A DNA stretch of 64,000 bases. Source: an uncultured Bacteroides sp. Its GTDB lineage: Bacteria; Bacteroidota; Bacteroidia; Bacteroidales; Bacteroidaceae. Where the stretch lies: positions 261-64,260 of the forward strand of contig NZ_CAJTSC010000002.1 in the NCBI RefSeq assembly GCF_910578895.1. The letters are read 5' to 3'. The notes below the pieces were generated by a model. The model had not been told where the DNA came from. It did no database searches and saw nothing but the letters and a program-made list of their open reading frames with translations. Below are positions 29,257 to 37,800 of the stretch, piece by piece; position 1 is the first letter of the stretch, and every line of letters begins with the position of its first letter. Made by a program: the position numbers and the translations under genes.

Positions 29257-30195
29257 ATGGACAGTCTTATTTTTCCGCCATACGTGCGCGAGGGAGACCG
29301 GGCAATCATTCTCTCCCCTTCCAGCAAGATCGACAAGTCCTTCCTGAAAGGAGCCAAAAAGAGGCTGAAGTCATGGGGACTGGATGTCGTTGTTGCCAAG
29401 CATGCAGGCAGTGCGCACGGCACTTATGCAGGCAGCATGCAGCAGCGGCTGGACGACCTGCAGGAAGCCCTGGACGACGAAAAGGCGAAAGTCATCTTTT
29501 GCAGCCGTGGCGGATACGGTGCCGTGCATTTGATAGGACAGCTCGATTTCACCGGATTCCGCCGGCATCCCAAATGGCTGATCGGGTTCAGCGACATCAC
29601 CGCCCTGCACAATGTGTTCCAGCAGAACGGCTTCGCTTCGCTGCATGCCCCCATGGCGCGGCATCTCACCGTAGAGCCGGACGACGACTTCTGCACCCGT
29701 GCCTTGAAAGATATCCTGTTCGGCAACGCGCTGCGGGAGGAGAACACGCTCCACTATACTTGCTCCGCCCACAAACTTAACCGCAAGGGTACGGGCACAG
29801 GCATCCTGCGGGGTGGAAACCTCGCCGTTGCCTACGGGCTGCGCGGCACGCCCTACGACATTCCGGCAGCAGGCACGGTGCTTTTCATCGAGGACATAGG
29901 CGAGCGTCCGCATGCGGTGGAACGCATGATGTACAACCTGAAGCTGGGCGGCGTGCTCGAGAAATTGTCCGGACTGATTATCGGGCAATTCACCGAATAC
30001 GAGGAGAATATGTCTTTGGGCAAGGAGTTGTACGGTGCGCTGGCGGACTTGGTAAAGGAATATGACTATCCTGTCTGTTTCGGCTTTCCGGTGGGGCACG
30101 TCACGATGAACGTACCGATGATTAACGGTGCGCAGGTCACGCTGGAAGTCGGCAAAAAAGAAGTGAAACTAAGTTTTAATACCCACAAAGCATGA
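29257..30195 (+). CDS. LD-carboxypeptidase (peptidase S66)
   Basis: 312 residues. The ATG at 29257 is chosen over an upstream TTG because the -7 box lies between them. FCSRGGYGAVHL carries the nucleophile Ser of the S66 family; GGNLAVAYGLRGTPYDI and the conserved late Glu/His region complete the fold. The family trims the terminal D-Ala from murein tetrapeptides (L,D-bond) during cell-wall recycling, usually in the cytoplasm; no signal peptide is seen here. It overlaps the next gene by 4 nt (ATGA), so the two are translationally coupled. The coding sequence is more GC-rich than the upstream glycan operon. Confidence 0.9.
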   Translation: MDSLIFPPYVREGDRAIILSPSSKIDKSFLKGAKKRLKSWGLDVVVAKHAGSAHGTYAGSMQQRLDDLQEALDDEKAKVIFCSRGGYGAVHLIGQLDFTGFRRHPKWLIGFSDITALHNVFQQNGFASLHAPMARHLTVEPDDDFCTRALKDILFGNALREENTLHYTCSAHKLNRKGTGTGILRGGNLAVAYGLRGTPYDIPAAGTVLFIEDIGERPHAVERMMYNLKLGGVLEKLSGLIIGQFTEYEENMSLGKELYGALADLVKEYDYPVCFGFPVGHVTMNVPMINGAQVTLEVGKKEVKLSFNTHKA

Positions 30196-31190
30196 AACGG
30201 AATTATACAATCATCCCGCTGTCACTGCTGCTGCTCGTAGCCATGATGGCATGCGGAAACAAAAGCAAAAGCAGCACGGACAGCGAAGGCAGACAGCCCC
30301 AAAGCACGGTCAGCGTCCCCCAATTCGATGCGGACAGTGCTTACCGATATGTCAAGGAGCAAGTGGACTTCGGACCCCGCGTGCCCAATACCGCGGCGCA
30401 CAAGGCATGCGGAGAGTATCTTGCAAAGAAACTGGAGCAATTCGGCGCCACGGTCTTCAACCAGCAAGTGAACTTGACGGCATACGACGGCACGCTCTTG
30501 CAGGCACGAAACATCATCGGCAGTTACAAGCCCGAGACGCGAAAACGCATCGTGCTGCTCTCGCACTGGGACAGCCGTCCGTGGGCGGATGCCGACCCTG
30601 AAGAGAAGAACCGCCACACCCCCATCCTCGGCGCCAACGACGGTGCAAGCGGTGTGGGCGTGTTGCTCGAAATAGCCCGCCAGCTCCACAAGCAACTGCC
30701 GGAACTGGGCATCGACATCGTATTGGCGGATGCCGAAGATTACGGTCCCCACCAATCATACGCCGGTAACCACAAGGAAGAGTACTGGGCACTTGGCGCA
30801 CAGTATTGGGCGCAGCACCCCCATGTGCAGGGATACAACGCCCGCTTCGGCATCCTTCTTGACATGGTGGGTGCCAAAGACGCGACTTTCTTCTACGAAG
30901 GTTACTCCGAGTCGTTCGCCAAAGACATCAACCGGAAAGTATGGAACGCCGCCAACAACCTGGGCTACGGACGCTATTTCGTAAAGGAGCAGGGGAACAT
31001 CGTGACGGACGACCACCTGTTTGTGTACCGCCATGCGCGCATACCCACCATCGACATCATCCAATACAGCGAGGAGACCGGTTTCTACGAACACTGGCAC
31101 ACCCTGAAGGACGACATGGACGGCATCGACCGCAACACGTTGAAGGCGGTGGGGCAGACGGTGATGGAAATTATCTACAAAGAGAGATAA
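30192..31190 (+). CDS. M28-type glutaminyl-peptide cyclotransferase, lipoprotein
   Basis: 332 residues with a lipobox (LLVAMMACGNKS). The M28 aminopeptidase fold is shown by VLLSHWDSRP, GANDGASGVGVLLE (zinc Asp), ADAEDYG (catalytic Glu region) and the C-terminal HWHTLKDDMD (zinc His). This set matches the type II bacterial glutaminyl cyclases of Bacteroidetes, which form N-terminal pyroglutamate on exported proteins after signal-peptide removal. An aminopeptidase activity is the alternative. It is encoded with the LD-carboxypeptidase by a 4-nt overlap; the pairing suggests envelope maintenance. Confidence 0.85.
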   Translation: MKRNYTIIPLSLLLLVAMMACGNKSKSSTDSEGRQPQSTVSVPQFDADSAYRYVKEQVDFGPRVPNTAAHKACGEYLAKKLEQFGATVFNQQVNLTAYDGTLLQARNIIGSYKPETRKRIVLLSHWDSRPWADADPEEKNRHTPILGANDGASGVGVLLEIARQLHKQLPELGIDIVLADAEDYGPHQSYAGNHKEEYWALGAQYWAQHPHVQGYNARFGILLDMVGAKDATFFYEGYSESFAKDINRKVWNAANNLGYGRYFVKEQGNIVTDDHLFVYRHARIPTIDIIQYSEETGFYEHWHTLKDDMDGIDRNTLKAVGQTVMEIIYKER

Positions 31191-31269
31191 GCAGGTACTA
31201 ATGACAGACGACGGACAGTCGATAATATAAACTGATTTTTCAACATCTACTTACTAAAGACAAACCATT

Positions 31270-31698
31270 ATGAGCATCAACGAAATACAGGATGAAGTAA
31301 TCGCCGAGTTCAGCGATTTCGACGATTGGATGGACCGCTACCAGCTTCTCATCGACTTGGGAAACGAACAGGAAGCGCTTGATGACAGATATAAAACGGA
31401 ACAGAACCTGATTGAAGGTTGCCAGAGCCGCGTATGGCTGCAAGCCGATGAGGAGGACGGGAAGATTATTTTCCAAGCCGAAAGCGATGCGCTGATAGTG
31501 AAAGGCATCATTTCGCTACTTATCAAAGTGCTTTCCGGACATACGCCGGAGGAGATTCTGAATGCCGACCTTTACTTTATAGACAGAATAGGATTGAAGG
31601 AGCACCTCTCTCCCACACGCAGCAACGGGCTGCTCTCCATGGTGAAGCAGATGCGGATGTATGCGCTGGCATTCAAGGCAAAAGGCGCCAATGCCTGA
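31270..31698 (+). CDS. sufE: SufE-family sulfur acceptor
   Basis: 142 residues, the usual SufE size. The active Cys is in LIEGCQSRVWL (about residue 50), which accepts persulfide sulfur from a cysteine desulfurase and passes it to SufB for Fe-S cluster assembly. The C-terminal SNGLLSMVKQMRMYAL is also typical. Cytoplasmic. It follows the glutaminyl cyclase by 79 nt, with no clear -7 box between, so read-through is possible. A strong hairpin follows it. Confidence 0.93.
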   Translation: MSINEIQDEVIAEFSDFDDWMDRYQLLIDLGNEQEALDDRYKTEQNLIEGCQSRVWLQADEEDGKIIFQAESDALIVKGIISLLIKVLSGHTPEEILNADLYFIDRIGLKEHLSPTRSNGLLSMVKQMRMYALAFKAKGANA

Positions 31699-31737
31699 AC
31701 AGGGTGCGGTTTGCACCGCAAAGGAATGATTTTTTAA

Positions 31738-31791
31738 GGAGTCATCGGAAGCCACCGGGAGTTGCCGCTCCTGCCGGCTCCCGATGACTCC
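31738..31791. terminator. Bidirectional hairpin between sufE and HTH gene
   Basis: GGAGTCATCGG (31738-31748) pairs with CCGATGACTCC (31781-31791), with further inner pairing (GGAG with CTCC, AGCC with GGCT). On the plus strand a T-rich tract (TTTTACTTTTCTTTTT) follows shortly after. It separates two convergent genes. Confidence 0.7.
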
Positions 31792-31800
31792 TTGATGATT

Positions 31801-32013
31801 TTACTTTTCTTTTTCCTCCACATATTCCAATATGTCTCCCGGCTGGCAATCCAACACCTTGCAAATTGCCTCCAACGTAGAAAAACGTACAGCCTTTGCC
31901 TTGCCGGTCTTCAGAATAGAAAGATTTGCCGGTGTAATGTCAATCTTCTCCGCCAACTCCCCCAAAGATATTTTCCTTCGGGCCATCATAATGTCAAGGT
32001 TTACTATAATCAT
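31801..32013 (-). CDS. Small Cro/CI-type HTH regulator (DUF2975 partner)
   Basis: 70 residues, nearly all one helix-turn-helix domain (LGELAEKIDITPANLSILKTGKAKAVRFSTLEAICKVL). This is the YozG-like type that is typically encoded next to DUF2975 membrane proteins. It starts 21 nt after the CPBP-DUF2975 gene and is co-transcribed. It probably represses its own operon; the known target in other species is not established. Confidence 0.85.
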   Translation of the reverse strand: MIIVNLDIMMARRKISLGELAEKIDITPANLSILKTGKAKAVRFSTLEAICKVLDCQPGDILEYVEEKEK

Positions 32014-32034
32014 CTTCTTTTTCTCAATGTTCGG

Positions 32035-33513
32035 TTAAATCGTCAGGTCTTGTTCCTCTTTCATCTTCAGTCCGATGGCAAACACTTCCGCCACAATCAA
32101 CGTGGAAATTCCCAATACCAAGGTGGTGGCATTCACCATGTCCGAAAGGTCCAGCTCATAACCGCGAACGGAAAAGACCTCGCCCACACTTCTGAAAGTA
32201 AGGTACGCCGGAAGAAATGCCGTGCAGAAACTGACAATCAGCGCCGTTCCCAACAGGCGCAGGCGGCGGACATTCTTCCAGCTGAAGATATCGGACTTGT
32301 TGATGGAAACCACCAAGCGGACAAACAGCACGATGGCACATATGGATATAGCCGCGTGCAGCAAATTCAATAAAGTGGAAACCACCTGCTCCCAACCCGC
32401 AGACGCCGTGTCGACACTGACCAGCATCGAGCTGAAAGAGACCGGCACGTATCCGCCGCTCTTCTCATTGTAGACGGAGTCTTGAAAAAAAGTGCCGTCA
32501 CCTATCTCGGAAAGGTGCTCCGGCAGGAGGCTGACATATTTCATATTCACCAGCTTCTGCCGTTTCTCCACAGAAGCGTCGCTCTCCATTCCGGCTTCCA
32601 CCCCGGCTTTCACTCCTACAATAAAATAGTAACCGGTTTCAAAAACCGAATAGCCCAGCACGAGCACTACGATTACACAGAGAATGTTCAGTCTTCTTTT
32701 CATATTTTGAAAGTTGTATTGATATCCGGTATCCGGTAAGTGATAAACGATAGGCGGCAAGCGATATGCGTTCATCGCCCTATACGAAACGGCAAGCAAC
32801 ACTGCCGCCACTGCCAGGCATATCCAGTATGCCGGCTCGCCCAACAAATCCGCCATATTCTCCACATCGCCATAATGCAGGCTGAGGAATACCGACAGGC
32901 TGTTGTTCAGGACATGTATCAGAATTCCGGGTACAATGCTGCCCGTCTTATAATAAAGCCAGGCAAACAAGATGCCCGACAGCATGGCACCCACCACCTG
33001 CACCGGATTAATATGGAAAACACCGAAAATAAGGGCGGAAAGGATAATCGCCTTCGCAGGGCTGTACTTCCGCAACAATACTTTCGTGATTGCCCCGCGA
33101 AACAGCATTTCCTCCAGAACCGGTCCCAGCACCGAAATGCAGATAATGCCCGGCCAGCCCGATTGCAACACATCAAAGGTATCTTTCATACAATCCGGAA
33201 GGAAAGAGAGCCGCTCCATTATGAATTCCATAAGGAAAATAACGGAAAGCCCGATAACGATGCTCCATCCCAAATAGCCTGCCGATACGGGAGACCACAT
33301 CCTGACATCGTCTTTCAGATAGCCCTGCCGCCACAAGTAGGCGCCCATGCCTACAAAGCTCAACAGCATGGTCGGAACCAGTGCCATCGCGTTTGCGGCA
33401 TCTATCGTACCATAGGCGACATACGAATAAAGCATTGTGAAAGGCATCACCAGCAAAGCAGCCAACACCTGCATTGCAAAATAAACTAAAACCAATTTTA
33501 TCGCCGTCTTCAT
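32035..33513 (-). CDS. CPBP intramembrane protease fused to DUF2975
   Basis: 492 residues. Residues of about 1-245 are a CPBP/ABI membrane protease: VLEEMLFRG (EExxxR) near 135, FGVFHINP near 168 and HVLNNS near 203, with about 7 membrane segments. Residues 271-492 match DUF2975, starting at an internal MKRRLNILCVIVV and ending with the typical KMKEEQDLTI; four membrane segments are seen. Residues 246-270 are an unconserved-looking linker whose DNA (32704-32778) resembles an intergenic leader. In relatives these are, to my knowledge, separate genes. A lost stop codon, or a sequencing error, could explain the joining. The gene has its own promoter and is followed by the HTH partner. Confidence 0.8.
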   Translation of the reverse strand: MKTAIKLVLVYFAMQVLAALLVMPFTMLYSYVAYGTIDAANAMALVPTMLLSFVGMGAYLWRQGYLKDDVRMWSPVSAGYLGWSIVIGLSVIFLMEFIMERLSFLPDCMKDTFDVLQSGWPGIICISVLGPVLEEMLFRGAITKVLLRKYSPAKAIILSALIFGVFHINPVQVVGAMLSGILFAWLYYKTGSIVPGILIHVLNNSLSVFLSLHYGDVENMADLLGEPAYWICLAVAAVLLAVSYRAMNAYRLPPIVYHLPDTGYQYNFQNMKRRLNILCVIVVLVLGYSVFETGYYFIVGVKAGVEAGMESDASVEKRQKLVNMKYVSLLPEHLSEIGDGTFFQDSVYNEKSGGYVPVSFSSMLVSVDTASAGWEQVVSTLLNLLHAAISICAIVLFVRLVVSINKSDIFSWKNVRRLRLLGTALIVSFCTAFLPAYLTFRSVGEVFSVRGYELDLSDMVNATTLVLGISTLIVAEVFAIGLKMKEEQDLTI

Positions 33514-33539
33514 CGTTCTCTTCTTTTTTTAAAAGCGTG

Positions 33540-33571
33540 CAAAGATACATATTTTCCTACCTACCCGTCAA
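33540..33571 (-). promoter_or_regulatory. Promoter of the CPBP-DUF2975/HTH operon
   Basis: On the minus strand -7 TATCTTTG is at 33540-33547, with a TTG at 33569-33571 21 nt upstream as a -33 element. The start codon at 33513 lies 26 nt downstream. The -33 overlaps the stop codon of a possible 29-residue ORF. Confidence 0.5.
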
Positions 33572-33657
33572 GCGGTAGTTACAACTCCCATTAGCAACAT
33601 CATCATCATGGAAAGTGACAACATCAGTAACGTAATGCTCATAAACCCTCTTTTCAT
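33568..33657 (-). CDS. Possible 29-residue membrane peptide
   Basis: A short ORF from ATG at 33657 to TGA at 33568 encodes MKRGFMSITLLMLSLSMM and then MMLLMGVVTTA: two basic residues, then one hydrophobic, Met-rich stretch long enough for a membrane helix. It sits just upstream of the membrane-protease operon, in the same direction. No clear Shine-Dalgarno or promoter is visible. It may be a real small membrane protein or chance. Confidence 0.35.
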   Translation of the reverse strand: MKRGFMSITLLMLSLSMMMMLLMGVVTTA

Positions 33658-33721
33658 GACCGTAGACTTTTTATTTATCAGTACCCATTCTTATCCCATC
33701 GTCTGTTTTTCAATAAGAATT

Positions 33722-33827
33722 TATCGTTTTTCGATATGCAAATAAAGACGTTTTTCCCGGAAGGACAAAGAGAAGAGAGAGATTTTTATCGAAAAACAAT
33801 AAAAAAGATACGTTCTTCGATAAAAAT
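33722..33827. promoter_or_regulatory. Cluster of TATCGAAAAA-type inverted motifs
   Basis: TATCGTTTTTCGATA (33722-33736) is a 5+5 inverted repeat, and ATTTTTATCGAA (33782-33793) is perfectly inverted at 33816-33827. All share TTCGAT. The cluster lies upstream of the CPBP-DUF2975/HTH unit and downstream of ribF. It could be the operator of the HTH protein at 31801-32013; that is inference. Confidence 0.4.
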
Positions 33828-33867
33828 ACAAGAAAGATACCCAATCATGAAAAGCAGAGGAGTATTA

Positions 33868-34788
33868 TTAGGAGAGGATGGCAGCGATTTCCGCCTTGTC
33901 TTTATGAAGTTGTGCTATCAACTCCTCTATCGAACCGAACTTCAGTTCGGAACGGGTACGGCGCACGAATGCCACCCGCATGGGTTGATTGTAAATATCA
34001 GCGTCAAAACCAAAGATATGCACCTCGATGCTGCGGTCCACACCATTGTTCAAGGTAGGGCGGAAGCCGATGCTCAACATTCCCGCATACTTCTTCTCTC
34101 CTAAAAAGACGTAAACGGCATAGACCCCATCGGCAGGAACCAGCTTGTCGGGATTGCCGGCACGTAAATTGGCGGTCGGGAAACCGATTTTGCGTCCTAC
34201 ATGATAACCGTTCACAACCGTACCGTCCAGAAAGAAATGATAACCCAGGCAGTTTGCCGCTTCCAGGACATCCCCTTCCTGCAACAGGCGGCGGACTGTG
34301 GAGGAACTGACCGTTACCGCACCGGCGGCATAGGCCTCTGCCGGTATCACTTCCATACCCAGTTCCTGCCCATAACGCACATAGTCGTCAAAGCCCTCGC
34401 TGCGGTTATACCCGAAGCGGTGGTCATAACCTATCACTAAAGCCTGCACCCGATATTCCTGCTTCAACACAGCCATAAATTGCCTGGCGGAAAGACGTGC
34501 CAAGTCGTGTGTAAAATCGAGCATGACGCAATAATCGATGCCGGTATCGGCAAGCAGGGCAACTTTCTCATCGCACGTGGTGAGCAGCCCGGAATGAGAA
34601 TCGGGTTGCATCACTTTGCGGGGATGTACCGGAAAGGTAATTACCGACGAAGAAAGTCCGCGCGCAGCCGCAGCCTTGCGCACTTGTTCTATCAGGAAGC
34701 GGTGTCCCCGATGCACTCCGTCGAAGAAGCCGATAGTGGCTACATTGGGCAGGAGTCCCTTGCCGGATGTTTCGTTATATAGCTGCAT
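33868..34788 (-). CDS. ribF: Bifunctional riboflavin kinase / FAD synthetase
   Basis: 306 residues. The ATG at 34788 is preferred (MQLYNETSGKGLLPNVATIG). The N-terminal FAD-synthetase domain has TIGFFDGVHRGHRFLI (HIGH-like nucleotidyl motif) and VIGYDHRFGYNRSEG; the C-terminal riboflavin-kinase domain starts near 185 with GRKIGFPTANL and VYAVYVFLGEKKYAGMLSIGFRPT. It makes FMN and FAD from riboflavin in the cytoplasm. The start overlaps the 3' end of the Ca2+-ATPase gene by 14 nt, so the two are coupled. Confidence 0.95.
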   Translation of the reverse strand: MQLYNETSGKGLLPNVATIGFFDGVHRGHRFLIEQVRKAAAARGLSSSVITFPVHPRKVMQPDSHSGLLTTCDEKVALLADTGIDYCVMLDFTHDLARLSARQFMAVLKQEYRVQALVIGYDHRFGYNRSEGFDDYVRYGQELGMEVIPAEAYAAGAVTVSSSTVRRLLQEGDVLEAANCLGYHFFLDGTVVNGYHVGRKIGFPTANLRAGNPDKLVPADGVYAVYVFLGEKKYAGMLSIGFRPTLNNGVDRSIEVHIFGFDADIYNQPMRVAFVRRTRSELKFGSIEELIAQLHKDKAEIAAILS

Positions 34789-37486
34789 GTTCCGGTTTAT
34801 TACGAACGTGTCTGCGACGGACAAAGCGAATGCCCTCGCCCACCCACAACACCAAAGAGGTAGAAGCTATGATTGTCGCCCAGGTGATGAAATCGAGCGG
34901 CTCCGTACGGAACACAGCCCCGCCGAACTGCACGATTATAAACTGACCGCCCAAAATGGCAAACAGTACCAACTCCATGCCATAGGATTTGGAAATGCCT
35001 TTAAAAGCAGAGTCCGATGTTCCGAATACCCTTGCATTGAACAGGTTCCAGAATTGCAACATCACGAAGAAGGTGAAGAAGATGGTCAGGCGATGCACGG
35101 TCATACCGCCCTCTTCGCCATTAAACCAAACTAACATTCCCATAAGCAATGCAAGGAAAATCGTCCCCACGCCAAGAATATAGTTCCTCATGGAACCGGT
35201 TATGATGAAATCCGTACTTTTACGGGGCTTCTCGTCCATGACGCTTTCACCGGGCGGAATAGATGCCAATGCCAAAGCGGCGAATGTGTCCATAATCAGA
35301 TTGACCCACAGCATCTGCGTCACGGTCAGCGGCAACTCGGTACCCACCAACGAGCCGAGCAGCACGATAAAGAGTGCCACGAAGTTGATTGTCAACTGAA
35401 ATATAATGAAACGCTGGATATTCTTATACAACGAACGTCCCCACATCACCGCTGTGCCGATACTGTTGAAAGAGTCGTCCAGCAGCGTGATGTCGCTTGC
35501 CTCTTTGGCAACGGAAGTGCCAGTTCCCATAGACAGGCCTACCTGTGCATGGTTCAGTGCCGGAGCGTCATTGGTCCCGTCGCCCGTCACAGCCACCACC
35601 TCACCTTTCTGCTGCAACAGCCGGACCAGACGTTGCTTATCGGTAGGGCGGGCACGCGACATAATCTTCAAGTCCTGTACCCGGTCAAGCGCTTCCTCAT
35701 CCGTCAGGTCCGCAAAGGCAGCACCCGTGATACGGTTACGCTCCGTATCTTCCGGCATCCACAAGCCAATCTGCCGGGCTATCTCGGTAGCCGTGCCGGG
35801 CGTATCTCCCGTCACTATCTTGACACCGATACCTGCCGACCGGCATTTTGCCACTGCCGCAGGCACATCCGGGCGTATAGGGTCGCTGATGGCTGCAATG
35901 CCGAGGAAAGACAAATCATTCCCGGCAACCAACGCCACACAATCTTCCGGCTCCCCGTCCTCTACTATCTTATAGGCAAAACCAAGCGTACGCATCGCCA
36001 TATTCTGGTAGTCCAGCAACCGGGTTTCCACCGCAGAACGATATTCCGCCACATCCGCCCGCCGGTCGCTCAAAAGCACATCCTTGCATTTTCCCAATAC
36101 GATTTCAGGAGCACCCTTCACATAAAGGACTTTCTTCCCGATTAAAGGAGATTGCACCAACGTTGCCATGAACTTCCGTTCCGTGGAGAAAGTCAACTGG
36201 TCGAGTACTTTTGCAGCGTCCCGCAACTCCAGATAATTACGTCCCCGGCTGTCAAGCCACAGGAGCAAAGCCACTTCGGTAGGGTTGCCTACCCCCTTGA
36301 GTTTCCCGTCCGGAGCCGTCTCTTCCAGAAAAGCGGTGGAATTGGCGCTAATGCCCTCTGTCACCAGTTTGCTTACATCATCTTCTCCCACTTTCCGTCC
36401 GTCCTTCAGTCCGTAGAACTCCGGCTCATACACCTGCATCAGGTTTTGTGTCAGCGTACCCGTCTTGTCCGTACAGATAACGGTAATCGCTCCCATTGTT
36501 TCGCAGGCGTGCATTTTCCGCACCAGGTTGTTGGTGGAGAGCATGCGGCGCATGTTCAGTGCCAGGCTAAGCGTCACGCTCATAGGCAACCCTTCGGGAA
36601 CGGCTACGACAATCAAGGTCACCGCCATCATAAAGTACTTCAAAGTAGCCTTCAAGGCAGGCAGCCATTGTTCAAAAGTATGGAAAGAGGCAAAATCATA
36701 GACCAGCACCACATCTTTTACAAAGAAGATGGCAAACGCCAGACCTGCTACCGAAAAACCGATTTTCCCTATAAGGTTGGCAAGTTTAGACAATTGGATA
36801 TTCAACGGAGTAGGCTCGGTGGTCTGCTCCGTGCTTTGGCGCGCCACTTTACCAATCTCCGTAGCATCGCCCACAGACTCCACACGCATCATTCCGTGCC
36901 CGTCGACTACCGTTGTGCCGCGCAGCACACGGTTGGAAGCATAAGTGGATTCTTCATCAAAATCGGCTTCTACGGTAGTTTTGGCTATCACAGGTTCACC
37001 CGTAAGGTTAGATTCGTTTACTTGCAGGGAGACAGCTTCCAGCAATTCGCCGTCCGCAGGAATCTCTTCTCCGGTTTCCAGCATAACAATATCACCTACT
37101 ACCACATCCTTGCGGGGGATTTCCCGCACGCGTCCATTACGAACCACCTTTACCAAAGTCTCTTCGTTCACCGCATTCAGCAAATCGAATTTCTTATTGG
37201 CATCGTATTCGAAAAAGAAACCGATGCCGGTGGCAAGCAAAATAGCGGCAATAATACCGATGGTCTCGGCGTATTCGTTCTCTACTACGGAAATGATTAA
37301 AGAGAAGAAAGCCGCCACCAGCAGCACTCTTACTACCGGGTCTTCAAACTTCTCCAGATAGAGCTTCCACAAAGAGGGACGTTTCGGAGGTGTCAACAAG
37401 TTCACCCCATGTTCGGCGCGGCTCTTCCGCACTTCATCTTCAGTAAGCCCGATGTGGGAAAATAATTCATCCTTTGTTGCAGCCAT
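34775..37486 (-). CDS. P-type Ca2+-transporting ATPase (PMCA/SERCA-like)
   Basis: 903 residues; the ATG at 37486 (MAATKDELFSHIGL) is preferred to one 14 codons upstream. The cation ATPase N-terminal domain, about 10 membrane helices, the actuator TGEP-type LTGEPV, the phosphorylation site CDKTGTLTQN near 345, the nucleotide domain KGAPE, and TGDGTNDAPAL near 660 are all present. VPEGLPMSV in TM4 is typical of Ca2+ pumps. It exports calcium with ATP. It is transcribed with ribF from a -7 box at 37514-37521. Confidence 0.93.
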   Translation of the reverse strand: MAATKDELFSHIGLTEDEVRKSRAEHGVNLLTPPKRPSLWKLYLEKFEDPVVRVLLVAAFFSLIISVVENEYAETIGIIAAILLATGIGFFFEYDANKKFDLLNAVNEETLVKVVRNGRVREIPRKDVVVGDIVMLETGEEIPADGELLEAVSLQVNESNLTGEPVIAKTTVEADFDEESTYASNRVLRGTTVVDGHGMMRVESVGDATEIGKVARQSTEQTTEPTPLNIQLSKLANLIGKIGFSVAGLAFAIFFVKDVVLVYDFASFHTFEQWLPALKATLKYFMMAVTLIVVAVPEGLPMSVTLSLALNMRRMLSTNNLVRKMHACETMGAITVICTDKTGTLTQNLMQVYEPEFYGLKDGRKVGEDDVSKLVTEGISANSTAFLEETAPDGKLKGVGNPTEVALLLWLDSRGRNYLELRDAAKVLDQLTFSTERKFMATLVQSPLIGKKVLYVKGAPEIVLGKCKDVLLSDRRADVAEYRSAVETRLLDYQNMAMRTLGFAYKIVEDGEPEDCVALVAGNDLSFLGIAAISDPIRPDVPAAVAKCRSAGIGVKIVTGDTPGTATEIARQIGLWMPEDTERNRITGAAFADLTDEEALDRVQDLKIMSRARPTDKQRLVRLLQQKGEVVAVTGDGTNDAPALNHAQVGLSMGTGTSVAKEASDITLLDDSFNSIGTAVMWGRSLYKNIQRFIIFQLTINFVALFIVLLGSLVGTELPLTVTQMLWVNLIMDTFAALALASIPPGESVMDEKPRKSTDFIITGSMRNYILGVGTIFLALLMGMLVWFNGEEGGMTVHRLTIFFTFFVMLQFWNLFNARVFGTSDSAFKGISKSYGMELVLFAILGGQFIIVQFGGAVFRTEPLDFITWATIIASTSLVLWVGEGIRFVRRRHVRNKPEHAAI

Positions 37487-37513
37487 GCAGATCGTCAGGT
37501 TTAAATTAAAGTA

Positions 37514-37521
37514 CAAAAATA
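37514..37521 (-). promoter_or_regulatory. -7 box of the Ca2+-ATPase/ribF operon
   Basis: TATTTTTG on the minus strand, 27 nt before the ATG at 37486. No clear -33 TTTG at 19-21 nt. Confidence 0.45.
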
Positions 37522-37628
37522 CAAACAATAATCTGTATCGTGAATGTTACTCAATCTTTTTCTATCTAACAGCAAACAAAAAACGGAAATCAATTGTTCT
37601 TAAAGAAGAATTTTAAATAAAGAGAATT

Positions 37629-37790
37629 ATGGAAAAGTACATTTGCACCGTATGCGGCTACGTTTACAATCCCGAGTTAGGAGACCCCGAAAATGAAATA
37701 GAACCGGGAACACCTTTCGAAGATGTCCCCGATGATTGGGTTTGCCCTCTATGCGGAGTGGGCAAAGAAGAATTTGAGAAAGCGTCTTAG
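37629..37790 (+). CDS. Rubredoxin
   Basis: 53 residues. [13 protein letters not shown] (Cys 6 and 9) and [14 protein letters not shown] (Cys 39 and 42) form the two CxxCG knuckles that bind one iron. The length and spacing are those of typical rubredoxins. It is a small electron carrier, usually for oxygen or superoxide detoxification in anaerobes. It stands alone on the plus strand between two minus-strand genes. Its stop codon TAG overlaps the convergent Na/Pi gene stop by 4 nt, and its last codons form half of a terminator stem. Confidence 0.95.
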   Translation: MEKYICTVCGYVYNPELGDPENEIEPGTPFEDVPDDWVCPLCGVGKEEFEKAS

Positions 37791-37800
37791 GACGCTTTCT
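37777..37800. terminator. Bidirectional terminator inside overlapping gene ends
   Basis: AGAAAGCGTC (37777-37786) and GACGCTTTCT (37791-37800) form a perfect 10-bp stem with loop TTAG; a T/C-rich tail follows on the plus strand. The loop holds the stop codons of both convergent genes. Confidence 0.75.
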
